A DNA stretch of 64,000 bases from Catenulispora sp. EB89 (GTDB lineage: Bacteria; Actinomycetota; Actinomycetes; Streptomycetales; Catenulisporaceae). The number at the start of each line of letters is the position of its first letter. The first letter of the stretch is position 1. The position numbers and the translations under genes were made by a program. Positions 18,501 to 26,216 of the stretch are shown piece after piece. The DNA is taken from NCBI RefSeq assembly GCF_041261445.1, contig NZ_JBGCCU010000012.1, forward strand, positions 62,001 to 126,000. Direction: 5' to 3'. The notes beneath the pieces were generated by a model, which saw only the letters and a list, made by a program, of their open reading frames with translations, searched no databases and was not told where the DNA came from.

Positions 18501-19743
18501 GACCGGTGGCCTGTACGGCGAGCGGGCCGGCTGGCAGCTGCCCGGCTTCGACGACGCGTCGTGGAAGCCGGTGAGCCTGCCGGCGAAGAACACCACTCCG
18601 GGTGTCGCCTGGTACCGGACGAACGTGAACCTCGATCTGCCGAAGGGCCAGGACACGTCGATCGGCCTCACCATCGCCGACGACCCGTCGCGGCAGTACC
18701 GCGCGGAGCTGTACGTCAACGGCTGGATGGTCGGCAACTACGTCAACTACCTCGGGCCGCAGCACAGCTTCCCGATCCCGAACGGGATCCTGAAGACCGA
18801 CGGGAACAACACGATCGCGGTCGCCGTATGGAACCTGGACGGCAGTACCGGCGGGCTCGGCAAGATCTCGCTCACCGACTACGGCAGCTACGCGTCCGCG
18901 CTGAAGGTGGACCCGGTCGACAGCCCGCGCTACAACAAGGCCACGTACGCGATGCCCGCGGCGCCCGGCGTGACCGCGAGCCTCAAGGTCCCCGACACCG
19001 CGCAGCCCGCGACCGCCTTCACCGCCACCGAGACCGTCTCGGTCCCGGCCGGACGGTCGCGCGCGACCGGCCTCACCCCGTCGCTGAACCTTCCGTCCGG
19101 CTGGACGGCGAGCGTCCCGAGTCCGAGCTCGATCAGTGCCCTGAAACCGGGACAGTCGGCGACGTTCACCTGGACGGTCACGCCGTCGGCCGGCAGCCAG
19201 GCGTCAGCCTCCGCGCTCACCGCGACGGTCGGCTACACGCAGCGGGGCAAGGCCGGCACGGCGAAGGACGAACGCATCATCGGCTACTACGTGCCGCCCT
19301 CGGCGGGCCGGGACTATGTCAGTGACCTGCCGTTCATCGGCGCCACCAACGGCTGGGGACCGGTCGAGCGCGACATGAGCAACGGCGAGCAGGCGGCGGG
19401 GGACGGGCACACCATCACCATCAACGGCGCGACGTTCGCCAAGGGCCTCGGCACCAACGCGGTCAGCGACGTGAAGGTCTACCTCGGCGGCCACTGCACC
19501 ACCTTCACCGCCTCGGTGGGCGTGGACGACGAGACCGGCGGCGCCGGCACCGTCACCTTCAGCGTGCTGGCCGACGGCGCGACCCGGACCACCACCCCGG
19601 TGATCCAGGGACACCAGGCGGCCACGAACCTGTCGGTCGACGTGACCGGCGTGCAGGTTCTCGACCTGGTGGTCGGCGACGGCGGCGACGGCAACGCGCA
19701 CGACCACGGGGACTGGGGAGGGGCGCAGGTCACGTGCGGATGA
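15535..19743 (+). CDS. Secreted GH35 beta-galactosidase, multidomain, with NPCBM
   Basis: 1402 residues. Signal peptide (about 1-38, ending VHATP), then a Thr/Ala/Asn stretch encoded by four 12-bp repeats (15691-15738). GH35 TIM barrel about residues 75-430: LWSGEFHYFRLP, FNATSLYFDWGYHSPAPG, acid/base Glu233 in YQVENEY, and nucleophile Glu316 in YSPEFQGG. A galactose-binding-like module is inserted at about 475-600 (SWSHVANQSYTGSDY to VDAIDLPP). Beta-galactosidase jelly-roll domains follow, then an Ig-like/NEW3 region (about 1130-1240, LPSGWTASVPSPSS) and a C-terminal NPCBM domain (about 1255-1402, GWGPVERDMSNGEQ, KGLGTNA). It should release terminal beta-galactose from plant-type polysaccharide outside the cell. 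It is a monocistronic gene, and the gap before it (15365-15534) shows no clear operator. Confidence 0.95.
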   Translation: MRLRVNSPSRLRRTGRMLAAAGTVMALIFGSVGGVHATPTQNADLAQTTAATTTANTTANTVANTTATKTPAGTPHTVTYDGYSFLVDGTRTALWSGEFHYFRLPSPSLWLDIFQKMKAAGFNATSLYFDWGYHSPAPGVYDFTGVRNVDELLDMAQQAGLYVIARPAPYINAEVDGGGLPAWLGTKNVHNRTDDPAFLSYADQWLTQIDAILARHQLTNGTGTVIAYQVENEYYNGSATGQAYMQHLEDKARADGITVPLTGNNNGTFSSGTGALDVDGPDSYPQGFDCSNPSSWNGVPDLSYDHPAGKPLYSPEFQGGAFDPWGGPGYDKCAQLINDQFADVFYKNNIANGATAQSFYMTYGGTNWGWLGEPENYTSYDYGAAIRETRQLDPKYYEDKLIGYLLASMPDLTKTDRVETAAPSDSAIVDTARRNPDTGAQFHVLRHSDSTSTAVDNTHIAIDFNARLAGQYTYDDADPALQYAGSWSHVANQSYTGSDYKNTESFSNTAGDTLTVPFTGTAIRWIGSKTNNHGYADVYLDGVKQATVDCSGGASQAVLYQAAGLSAGSHTLKIVVDGSHASGSTDNFVSVDAIDLPPAASSPTYPSVPQEPGTAITLNDRESDLLLADTKLGDSRLQYSTSQLMSSQTIGGRDVAVLYGDQGTDGETVLRYTSRPTVQSSGGAVKVTWDATTGDLRLNYKHDGLTRVTVSGGGSRPLLLLLADKPTAETFWTQNTAAGPVLVRGTHLLRTATSLDGGRVLSLTGDNGTDPGIEVFSTAGSVVWNGHDVHAKASPTGSLVGAVATAAPITLPALTDWKVQAESPEAQPGFDDSTWQVADKTTTNSVTGIGSLPVLYADDYGFHTGSTWYRGRFGYSAAATGVHLVSDSGGGAQAFSVWLNGTFLGSSTTGSGDFTFPAGSLKQSGDNILSVLTVNMGHEEDYNSSNNNTSARGLTSASLIGSALTSVTWRLQGVRGGEQEIDPVRGPLSTGGLYGERAGWQLPGFDDASWKPVSLPAKNTTPGVAWYRTNVNLDLPKGQDTSIGLTIADDPSRQYRAELYVNGWMVGNYVNYLGPQHSFPIPNGILKTDGNNTIAVAVWNLDGSTGGLGKISLTDYGSYASALKVDPVDSPRYNKATYAMPAAPGVTASLKVPDTAQPATAFTATETVSVPAGRSRATGLTPSLNLPSGWTASVPSPSSISALKPGQSATFTWTVTPSAGSQASASALTATVGYTQRGKAGTAKDERIIGYYVPPSAGRDYVSDLPFIGATNGWGPVERDMSNGEQAAGDGHTITINGATFAKGLGTNAVSDVKVYLGGHCTTFTASVGVDDETGGAGTVTFSVLADGATRTTTPVIQGHQAATNLSVDVTGVQVLDLVVGDGGDGNAHDHGDWGGAQVTCG

Positions 19744-19753
19744 GTTAAGACGT

Positions 19754-21085
19754 TCAGGACGTGGCGCGGACGTCGTCGCCGACCCGCGCCGCGTCCTGGA
19801 CGACTGACTCCAGCGCGAGCACGAAAGCCTCCACCATCGGCGCGGTCATCGCGTGCGTGTCGACCTCGACGAGGAGTTCGATCGCGTCCGGGGCCTCGTC
19901 GACGGTCACCATCAGCCGCTCGTTGAACAGCGGCAGCGGCTCGCCCCAGACCAGGGTGTTTGGCCCCGGCGAGGACTCGACGGCGTCCGGAGTGGGCTCC
20001 GAGCCGAGCCGCCGGTCGTTGAGCACGCATCCGATGTCGACGACGACGCCGCGCTCCCGGTCGACGCGCTGCTTCAGCGCCTCCCACGGGCCCGGGTCGT
20101 AGTAGGCGTGCTTGGAACCGAGGACCGAGGCGCGGGCCGCGCGCTCGACGGCAACGTCGAAGGGGACTTCGGCGACGTCGAGCTGGAGCAGGCCGTTCTG
20201 GCTGACCGGGTGGACCGCGGCGGCCAGGCCGGGGCGGAAACGGTTGCTGACGATGGTCTGGGTGAGCACCGGGTGCACGCCGGTCGTCCGGGCCAGGGCG
20301 ACGGCGTAGGCGGCGAGCAGCACCGGCGCCGTGCCGCCGCCGGTGCGGGCCGCGACGATGCGCGCCGCCGCGAGCAGCGCGGGGGACCGGAAGGTTAGTT
20401 GGCGGAAGCGGGGACCGTCGTCGGGGACGACCGGGCCGAAGCGCTCGGGCTCGGCCGCGCGCAGCAGCCGCTCCCAGTACCGCAGGGCGCTGTCGCTCTG
20501 CCGCCGCCCGGCCGGGCCGTCCTGCCAGTCGGCGAGGTCCGTTGGCGCGATCCCCCCAGGCGGTTCCGCCTGCTCGTCGGCGGCCGGATCCCGGGCGCTG
20601 AGGTCTTCCATCATCACCGCGACGCCGCCGGCGTCGGCGGCCAGGTGGTTCAGGACCACCACGACGTGCGTCACCGCACCGCCGTGCCGGACCGCGGCCA
20701 GCCGCATGGGCCACTCGTTCTCGTAGTCGAACTTCGTGGCCTCCCACCGGTCGGCCAGTTCCTCGGCGGCGCGCGCCGGATCGTCGGCGTCGAGCACGTC
20801 GAGCACGACCAGCTCGGCCTGTCCGGATCCTGCGACGACCTGCGCCGGCCGGCCCTGCTCGTCGAATGTCAGTCGGCTGCGCATCGACGGGTAGCGGCTG
20901 AGGAAGAAGCGGAGCTCGCCGGCCAGATCCTCGACGGTCTTGGCGCCGTCCAGGGGCACGACGGCGCGCAGGCTCTGCGAGGTGTCGGTGGCCACCATCG
21001 CGTCCCAGATCTGCCGCTGTCCCCAGGTCAGACCCCCGGTTCCGGAGCCCGGTCCGGCGAAGGGGACGACGATGCGGTCGGTCAC
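19754..21085 (-). CDS. Free-standing condensation-domain protein
   Basis: 443 residues from a GTG at 21085 (VTDRIVVPFAGP; the frame stays open to 21193). It has condensation-domain architecture: N-terminal LTWGQRQIWDAM, central VVVLNHLAADAGGVAVMMEDL at the active-site position, and a C-terminal half with TGVHPVLTQTIVSNRFRP. The canonical HHxxxDG reads NHLAADA here. The second, catalytic His and the Asp are kept, but the first His is Asn and the Gly is Ala. It could form an amide or ester between carrier-bound acyl groups, act on a soluble amine, or be a non-catalytic domain. It is divergent from the SARP gene and sits at the left border of the biosynthetic cluster, which also has a free A domain and a free PCP. 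Confidence 0.85.
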   Translation of the reverse strand: MTDRIVVPFAGPGSGTGGLTWGQRQIWDAMVATDTSQSLRAVVPLDGAKTVEDLAGELRFFLSRYPSMRSRLTFDEQGRPAQVVAGSGQAELVVLDVLDADDPARAAEELADRWEATKFDYENEWPMRLAAVRHGGAVTHVVVVLNHLAADAGGVAVMMEDLSARDPAADEQAEPPGGIAPTDLADWQDGPAGRRQSDSALRYWERLLRAAEPERFGPVVPDDGPRFRQLTFRSPALLAAARIVAARTGGGTAPVLLAAYAVALARTTGVHPVLTQTIVSNRFRPGLAAAVHPVSQNGLLQLDVAEVPFDVAVERAARASVLGSKHAYYDPGPWEALKQRVDRERGVVVDIGCVLNDRRLGSEPTPDAVESSPGPNTLVWGEPLPLFNERLMVTVDEAPDAIELLVEVDTHAMTAPMVEAFVLALESVVQDAARVGDDVRATS

Positions 21086-21472
21086 AGGAGCAGCGTTGTG
21101 GACGGCCGCGGCGCGCGTCAACTCGGCCCGAGGCGCGGACAACCCCGCGGACTCACCCGGGGCGGGCCAGCGCGGGCACTGATCGCCGACCACCTCCCGT
21201 CACCGGGCGGTCACGCCGACGGGGCACTCTGACCTGCGTCAGTGTACTGTGACCGGCGCTTCGCGCACAGACTGCCCAGGTGCATCGAACAGCTGTAGCA
21301 TCCCGACAACGAGGCGTCGGAGGGGTCCGGCGGGCGGGGAACTCGTTCGGCGTCGGTGCGCGGACGCTCGGGTCGAAACCAGTGGGTGCGGTGTGGGGCT
21401 GATCATCGTCGCCTCTCGCCGTCGTCGCCGTTTTCCGGTCCCGGGCCCCGGTGCTCTCGGGAGGGTGCTGCT
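21086..21472. promoter_or_regulatory. Divergent intergenic region, condensation gene / SARP gene
   Basis: 387 bp between the two chosen starts, so it must hold both promoters. The only repeat I can see is GTCAC at 21199-21203 and 21210-21214, an exact 11-bp period. That matches SARP-site spacing, but two 5-mers are weak evidence for autoregulation. Confidence 0.25.
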
Positions 21473-24373
21473 TTGTTGGAGATACGCCTGCTCGGGCCGG
21501 TGGAGGCTTGGGCCGGTGGCGACTGTGTGCCGCTCGCGCCACTCGAGCGGGACCTGGTCGCCATCCTGGCGCTGTCCTGTGGGACGGTGCTGTCCACGGA
21601 CCGGATCATCGACGGACTGTGGGGCGGGCGGCCGCCGGTCGGGCCGCGGTCGCGGGTGCAGGGGCTGGTGTCGACGGTGCGCCGCAAGCTCGGCGGCGCG
21701 CTGGTCACACGGCACCCCGGGTATCTGCTCGATCTCCCCAGGGAGGCCAGCGACCTGGGCATGTGCGAGGAGTACGCACGGCGCGCGCGGCGGGCCGAGA
21801 ACGGGGCGGACAGCGCGCGCTGGCTGCGGCAGGCGCTGGACCTGTGGCGGGGCGCGCCGCTGGACGGGGTCTGGGCGCCCGGCACCGCCGCGGACCGGGT
21901 GCGGCTGTCGGAGCTGCGGATCGGCCTGCTGGAGCAGTACTTCGAGGCCGAGCTCGGGCTGGGCCGGCACGCCGAGGTGGTCGGCGACCTGGCCGCCGCG
22001 GTGTCGGCCGATCCGCTGCGCGAGCGGCTGGTCATCCAGTTCATGACCGCGCTGTACCGGTGCAACCGGCAGGCCGACGCCATCCGGGCCTATCAGGTCG
22101 TGCGGGAGCGGCTGTCCGACGAGCTCGGCGCGGATCCGTGCCCGGAGTTGCGCGAGCTGCATATGCGGATCCTGCGAGGGGAGCGGGACGAGCGCGGCCG
22201 GCTCGGCGAGCGCGACGAGAGCGATGCGCGGAACGAGCGGACCGAGCGGACCGAGTGGACCGAGCGGAACGAGCGCGGCCACAGCGAAGCGCGCACAGAA
22301 CAGCCCCCGATCACCCCGACCACCCCGATCAGCCCGATCACCCCGAGCGACGCCGAGCTCCTGGCCGCCTTCCTTCCCCGTCCCCGCACATCGGAGACGC
22401 CTGCGATCTCCGAGCGTCCGGCGATCCCGGAGGCGCCGAAGACCTCGGAGCCGATTCAGGAGCACCAGCCCGCGCAGATGCCCGCCGGCGCCGGCCACTT
22501 CTTCGGCCGCGAAGCAGATTTGGCAACACTCACCGCCGCGCTGCCCGGACCGGACGACGAGCCGCAGATCCTGGTGGTCTCCGGCGCCGGCGGCCTGGGC
22601 AAGACGGCGCTGGTCGTGCGCTGGGCGCACAGCGTCGCGCGCCGCTTCCCGGACGGCCAGATCTTCATCCGCCTCGGCGGTGCGAGTCAGAGCGCGGGTC
22701 AGGGTGCCGACTCCACCGAGATCCCCTCCGCGGGCTCCGTCCTCGGCACGATCCTGCTGGCCCTCGGCGTCGGCGCCGACCGGCTCCCGGTCAGCGCCGA
22801 GGAGCGGGCCGCGACGTATCGGACGCTGGCGCACGGCAAGCGGATCCTGATCGTGGCCGACGACGTCCAGACGGCCGGCCAGCTGCTGCCGCTGGTCCCG
22901 CCGACGCCCGGGAGCCTGCTGGTCGCCACCTCCCGCACCCGGCTGACGGCGCTGGCCATCCAGCACGCGGTGCGCACCCTGACGGTCGAGCCGCTGGCCC
23001 CGGCGGCCGCCTCGCAGCTGATGCGCGCGATCGTCGGCGCGGACCGGCTCAGCGGCGAGGGCGCGCAGGAGGTGGTCCGGCTGTGCGGCGGCTGGCCGCT
23101 GGCGATCCGGATCGCCGGGGCGACCCTGGCGTCCCGGTCGCGGCAGTCGCTGGCCTCCTTCGCCGACGAGCTGGCCGAAGGCGTGGACGTGCTGTCGGTG
23201 GCCGACGACGCGCGCACCGTGCGCGCCGCGCTGGCCGAGGCGCACGCCGGACTCGACCCGGCCGCGATGCGGCTGTTCGGCCAGCTCGGCCTGCTGCCCG
23301 GGGCGTCGGCCTGCCTGCACTTGGCGGCGGCGGTGGCCGGCGTCTCGGCGGTGCGCGCCCGGCAGCTGCTCGACCAGCTGATCTCGGCCAACCTGGTGGT
23401 GGAGACGGGCTCGGACCGCTACTGGTTCCATGACATGGTCCTGCGATACGCCCGGCAGTGCGGGGCGACGCTCCCGGACCGGGAGGTGGTCCAGGGCCGG
23501 ATCGTCCGCTGGTACCTGCAGGCGTACGAGGCCTGCGCGAACCTGGTGGCGCCGGAGCGGGACTGGCCCGCCTCCACCGGCCCGGACGACTGGCTGCCGT
23601 TCCGCGGCGACGACCCGTCCGGGTTCCTGCGGGCCGAGGCCCCGAGCCTGCCGGCGGTGGCGCGCTGGGTCGTCGACACCGGCGACGGGGAGTCGGCCTG
23701 GCGGCTCGCGGCCGCGGCCTACGCCTCCGACCCGGCCGTCCCGGCGCAGGTGTGCGCGGTCGGACTGGAGGCGGCGGTGTCCCTGGGCGATTCGCGGGTC
23801 CTGGGCGAGGCGCACGCGCAGCTCGGCACCGCCCTGCTGGCCGATCCGCTGCAGTGGGGCCAGGCCGACATCCACCTGGCCCGGGCCACCGAGCTGCTCG
23901 CCTCCGACTCCGGAGGGCTCGCCTGTACCGCGGCCTTCGGTCTGGGCGCGCTGCGGGCCCGGCAGTCCCGGCTCAGGGAGGCCGGTGCCGCGCTGGAGCG
24001 CGCGCTGCGGACCCTGTCCTCGGGCCGCGAGCCGTTGGCGTACGCGATCGTCCTGCTCGGCTACGCCGACGTGCTGGTGCGCAGCGGAGCCGAGGAGCGC
24101 GGCCGCGAGCGGTTCGCGCAGGCGCTGATCCTGTGCGAGGTGGCCCTCGGCGGCGGTTTCGACCAAGGCAGGGTCCTGCTCGACCGGCCGTTCAACGACG
24201 GGCTGCTGGCGGCCGAGCTGAGCCGCGCGCTGGAGTCGCTGCGGCCGGCCGTCCCGGACCGGGTCCTGGCCGGGACCCTGATCAGGCTCGGGCTCAGGCT
24301 GCGGTTATGGGCCGCGGAACTGGTCGAGGTCGATCGCAACGCCGAGACGGTGCGGCTGGACTCACGAATATGA
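21473..24373 (+). CDS. SARP-family (AfsR-like) transcriptional activator with NB-ARC domain
   Basis: 966 residues from a TTG at 21473 (or the adjacent TTG 21476), chosen because GGAGGG lies 7 bases upstream and the protein then begins with the SARP opening LEIRLLGPVEAW. Order: OmpR-type winged-helix DNA-binding domain (about 1-90, STDRIIDGLWGG, LVSTVRRKLG, TRHPGYLL); bacterial transcriptional activation domain (about 95-240, ADPLRERLVIQFMTALYRC); a low-complexity Arg/Glu and Pro/Ile/Thr linker (about 240-320); and an NB-ARC ATPase with P-loop VSGAGGLGKTAL (about 370). A C-terminal helical region (about 650-966) has no clear repeat. It should bind heptamer direct repeats spaced by 11 bp and activate pathway promoters; such repeats occur at 32141-32233. 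Its stop overlaps the start of the paaI-like gene (ATGA). Confidence 0.93.
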   Translation: MLEIRLLGPVEAWAGGDCVPLAPLERDLVAILALSCGTVLSTDRIIDGLWGGRPPVGPRSRVQGLVSTVRRKLGGALVTRHPGYLLDLPREASDLGMCEEYARRARRAENGADSARWLRQALDLWRGAPLDGVWAPGTAADRVRLSELRIGLLEQYFEAELGLGRHAEVVGDLAAAVSADPLRERLVIQFMTALYRCNRQADAIRAYQVVRERLSDELGADPCPELRELHMRILRGERDERGRLGERDESDARNERTERTEWTERNERGHSEARTEQPPITPTTPISPITPSDAELLAAFLPRPRTSETPAISERPAIPEAPKTSEPIQEHQPAQMPAGAGHFFGREADLATLTAALPGPDDEPQILVVSGAGGLGKTALVVRWAHSVARRFPDGQIFIRLGGASQSAGQGADSTEIPSAGSVLGTILLALGVGADRLPVSAEERAATYRTLAHGKRILIVADDVQTAGQLLPLVPPTPGSLLVATSRTRLTALAIQHAVRTLTVEPLAPAAASQLMRAIVGADRLSGEGAQEVVRLCGGWPLAIRIAGATLASRSRQSLASFADELAEGVDVLSVADDARTVRAALAEAHAGLDPAAMRLFGQLGLLPGASACLHLAAAVAGVSAVRARQLLDQLISANLVVETGSDRYWFHDMVLRYARQCGATLPDREVVQGRIVRWYLQAYEACANLVAPERDWPASTGPDDWLPFRGDDPSGFLRAEAPSLPAVARWVVDTGDGESAWRLAAAAYASDPAVPAQVCAVGLEAAVSLGDSRVLGEAHAQLGTALLADPLQWGQADIHLARATELLASDSGGLACTAAFGLGALRARQSRLREAGAALERALRTLSSGREPLAYAIVLLGYADVLVRSGAEERGRERFAQALILCEVALGGGFDQGRVLLDRPFNDGLLAAELSRALESLRPAVPDRVLAGTLIRLGLRLRLWAAELVEVDRNAETVRLDSRI

Positions 24374-24852
24374 CGGCTCAGACTGCTCAGACTGCTCAGC
24401 GGAATCCGACAGGAGACGACGTGGTACTCGCGCACGCCGAGGCGATGCACGCCAAGGACCTGACCTGCAAGGCGCTCGGCATCGCGCTGGAGGCGGTCGA
24501 ACCGGGCCGGGCCGTGCTCACCATGCAGGTCGCCGGCGACATGGTGAATTGCCACGGCATCGGACACGGCGGCTACGTGTTCCTCCTTGCCGACTCGGCG
24601 TTCGCCTACGCGTGCAACTCCTACGGCCCGGTGACCGTCGCGCAGACCGCGCAGGTGACGTTCCTGCTGCCGGTCCGGCCCGGCGACCTGCTGGCCGCCG
24701 AGGCCGTGGAGCGGTCCCGGCAGGGGCGCACCGGGCTCTACGACGTGACCGTCACCCGGCGGGACGACGGCGCTGTGGTCGCGGAGTTCCGCGGCCACAG
24801 CGTCACGCTGAGCGGAAACCCGTTCGCCGCTCAGCCGGCGCCGGCGCCATAG
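24370..24852 (+). CDS. paaI: PaaI-like hotdog-fold acyl-CoA thioesterase
   Basis: 160 residues starting at an ATG that overlaps the SARP stop (ATGA). Three 9-bp repeats encode the TAQ start. The hotdog active-site segment NCHGIGHGGYVFLLADSAF and the following ACNSYGPVTVAQTAQVTFL are characteristic of PaaI (hydroxyphenylacetyl-CoA thioesterase). It hydrolyses aryl/acyl-CoA or rescues stalled thioesters. There are no other phenylacetate catabolism genes in the window, so a proofreading or release role in the cluster rich in CoA-ligase-like enzymes is more likely than phenylacetate degradation. Its last 22 bp overlap, tail to tail, the 3' end of the aminomutase gene on the opposite strand. Confidence 0.88.
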   Translation: MTAQTAQTAQRNPTGDDVVLAHAEAMHAKDLTCKALGIALEAVEPGRAVLTMQVAGDMVNCHGIGHGGYVFLLADSAFAYACNSYGPVTVAQTAQVTFLLPVRPGDLLAAEAVERSRQGRTGLYDVTVTRRDDGAVVAEFRGHSVTLSGNPFAAQPAPAP

Positions 24853-26216
24853 CGCTCCGACCACCAGCGCCGGCCGGCTTCCGGGAGCGAGTGGATCGGG
24901 TCGTAGTAGACGCCGCCTTGTTCAGCGGCGTCGTCGTCGATCCGGTACTTCTTGTCCCACCGGGACACGCCGAGCTCGCGGTCGTACTCGCCGACCATGT
25001 GCACCCAGCGCTTGCCGACGAACGGCACGTCGCACACGATCCTCGGCGTGGCGTACCCGGGCAGCCACCCCATGATCGCGTCCTGAAGCTCCTGGGCGCA
25101 GGCCACGGAGACCCGCCAGTGCTCCGCGTTGGGGATCATGTCGCACATGTAGAAGTAGTACGGCAGGATGTTCGCCTCGTCCTGCAACGCGAAGCACAGA
25201 TCCAGCAGCTCCGTGCCGGTCGCGTTCACCCCGCGCATCAGCACTCCCTGATTGCGCACGTCCCGCACCCCGGCGTCGAGCAGCGCCCGCGCCGCCGCCG
25301 CGACCAGCGGCGTCACCGACGCCGCGTGGTTGGCGTGGGTGTGCACGGCGAGGTTGACCGACCGGGAGGCCGCGACGCCCGCCACCCGAGCCACGCCGGC
25401 CAGCACCTCCGGCTGGAGCCAGTGCTGCGGCAGGCCGACCACCGCCTTGGTGGCCAGCCGGATGTCCCGGACCGACTCCACCTCCAGCAGCCGGAACAGG
25501 AACGACTCCAGCCGGGGCCACGGCACGTTCGCGACGTCGCCGCCGGAGACCACCACGTCCCGCACGCTCGGCGTGCGCTTGAGGTAGTCCAGCATCGCCT
25601 CCTGACGGTCCGCCGACCGCAGCGCCAGCCTGGTCTTCGCCACCTGCGGGGTGGACGTGCCGACCAGGTCCATGCGGGTGCAGTGCCCGCAGTACTGCGG
25701 ACAGGTGGACACCAGCTCGGCCAGCGCCTTGGTCGGGTAGCGGCGGGTCAGGCCCTCCACCACCCACATGTCCGCCTCGTGCAGCGAGTCGCGCTCGGCG
25801 TGCGGGTGGCTCGGCCAGTCCGGGTCCCGGTCCGAAGCCACCGGCAGCAGGTAGCGCCGGACCGGGTCGGCCAGGAACGACTCGTCGTCCGGCGGCGCGC
25901 CGGGGACCATCGTGTTCAGCATCTGCGGCGGGATCAGCATCGCCATCGTCGCGTACCGGGTCTGGTCGGCGGCCAGGTCGGCGTAGAACCGGTCGGTGAG
26001 CAGATCACCGAGGACGGCCCGCAGCTGCCCGGCGTTCTTGACGCTGTTCGCCCGCTGCCACGTGGCGCTGTGCCACTCGGCCTCGGTCACCTCGCGCCAG
26101 CCGGGGAGCCGCCGCCAGTCCGGTTCGGCTAACGCGGACCGGACGTAGCGGTAGCCCTGGTCGCCGGATTCGACGGCCGTCACGGAGGCCGTGTTCATCG
26201 GGGAGTCAGTGCTCAT
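24831..26216 (-). CDS. Lysine-2,3-aminomutase-family radical SAM enzyme
   Basis: 461 residues from an ATG forming an ATGA overlap with the upstream ligase stop. The radical SAM cluster motif is STCPQYCGHCTRMD (CxxxCxxC), preceded by the KamA-like region RYPTKALAELV. Downstream are VVVSGGDVANV, NLAVHTHANHAASV, RNQGVLMRGVNATG and YYFYMCDMIPN, all positioned as in the PLP/SAM 2,3-aminomutases. The family moves the alpha-amino group of Lys, Glu or Arg to the beta carbon. As the last gene of a biosynthetic operon with an A domain and a PCP, it probably supplies a beta-amino acid. Which amino acid cannot be decided by eye. Confidence 0.88.
   Translation of the reverse strand: MSTDSPMNTASVTAVESGDQGYRYVRSALAEPDWRRLPGWREVTEAEWHSATWQRANSVKNAGQLRAVLGDLLTDRFYADLAADQTRYATMAMLIPPQMLNTMVPGAPPDDESFLADPVRRYLLPVASDRDPDWPSHPHAERDSLHEADMWVVEGLTRRYPTKALAELVSTCPQYCGHCTRMDLVGTSTPQVAKTRLALRSADRQEAMLDYLKRTPSVRDVVVSGGDVANVPWPRLESFLFRLLEVESVRDIRLATKAVVGLPQHWLQPEVLAGVARVAGVAASRSVNLAVHTHANHAASVTPLVAAAARALLDAGVRDVRNQGVLMRGVNATGTELLDLCFALQDEANILPYYFYMCDMIPNAEHWRVSVACAQELQDAIMGWLPGYATPRIVCDVPFVGKRWVHMVGEYDRELGVSRWDKKYRIDDDAAEQGGVYYDPIHSLPEAGRRWWSERYGAGAG

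Noticed and set aside
15496-18765. Very long open frame on the minus strand (about 1089 codons) opposite the GH35 gene
   Set aside because: Composition is Arg/Val/Gly-rich without any recognisable motif; the plus strand encodes an unmistakable GH35 enzyme. It is a high-G+C codon shadow.
21239-24166. Minus-strand open frame of 975 codons opposite the SARP gene
   Set aside because: No motifs; mirrors the third-position G/C bias of the real SARP gene.
24370-24852. Phenylacetate catabolism as the role of the PaaI and PaaK-like proteins
   Set aside because: No paaABCDE oxygenase, epoxide isomerase or ring-opening genes are present, and the proteins lie in a biosynthetic cluster with a SARP and an exporter.
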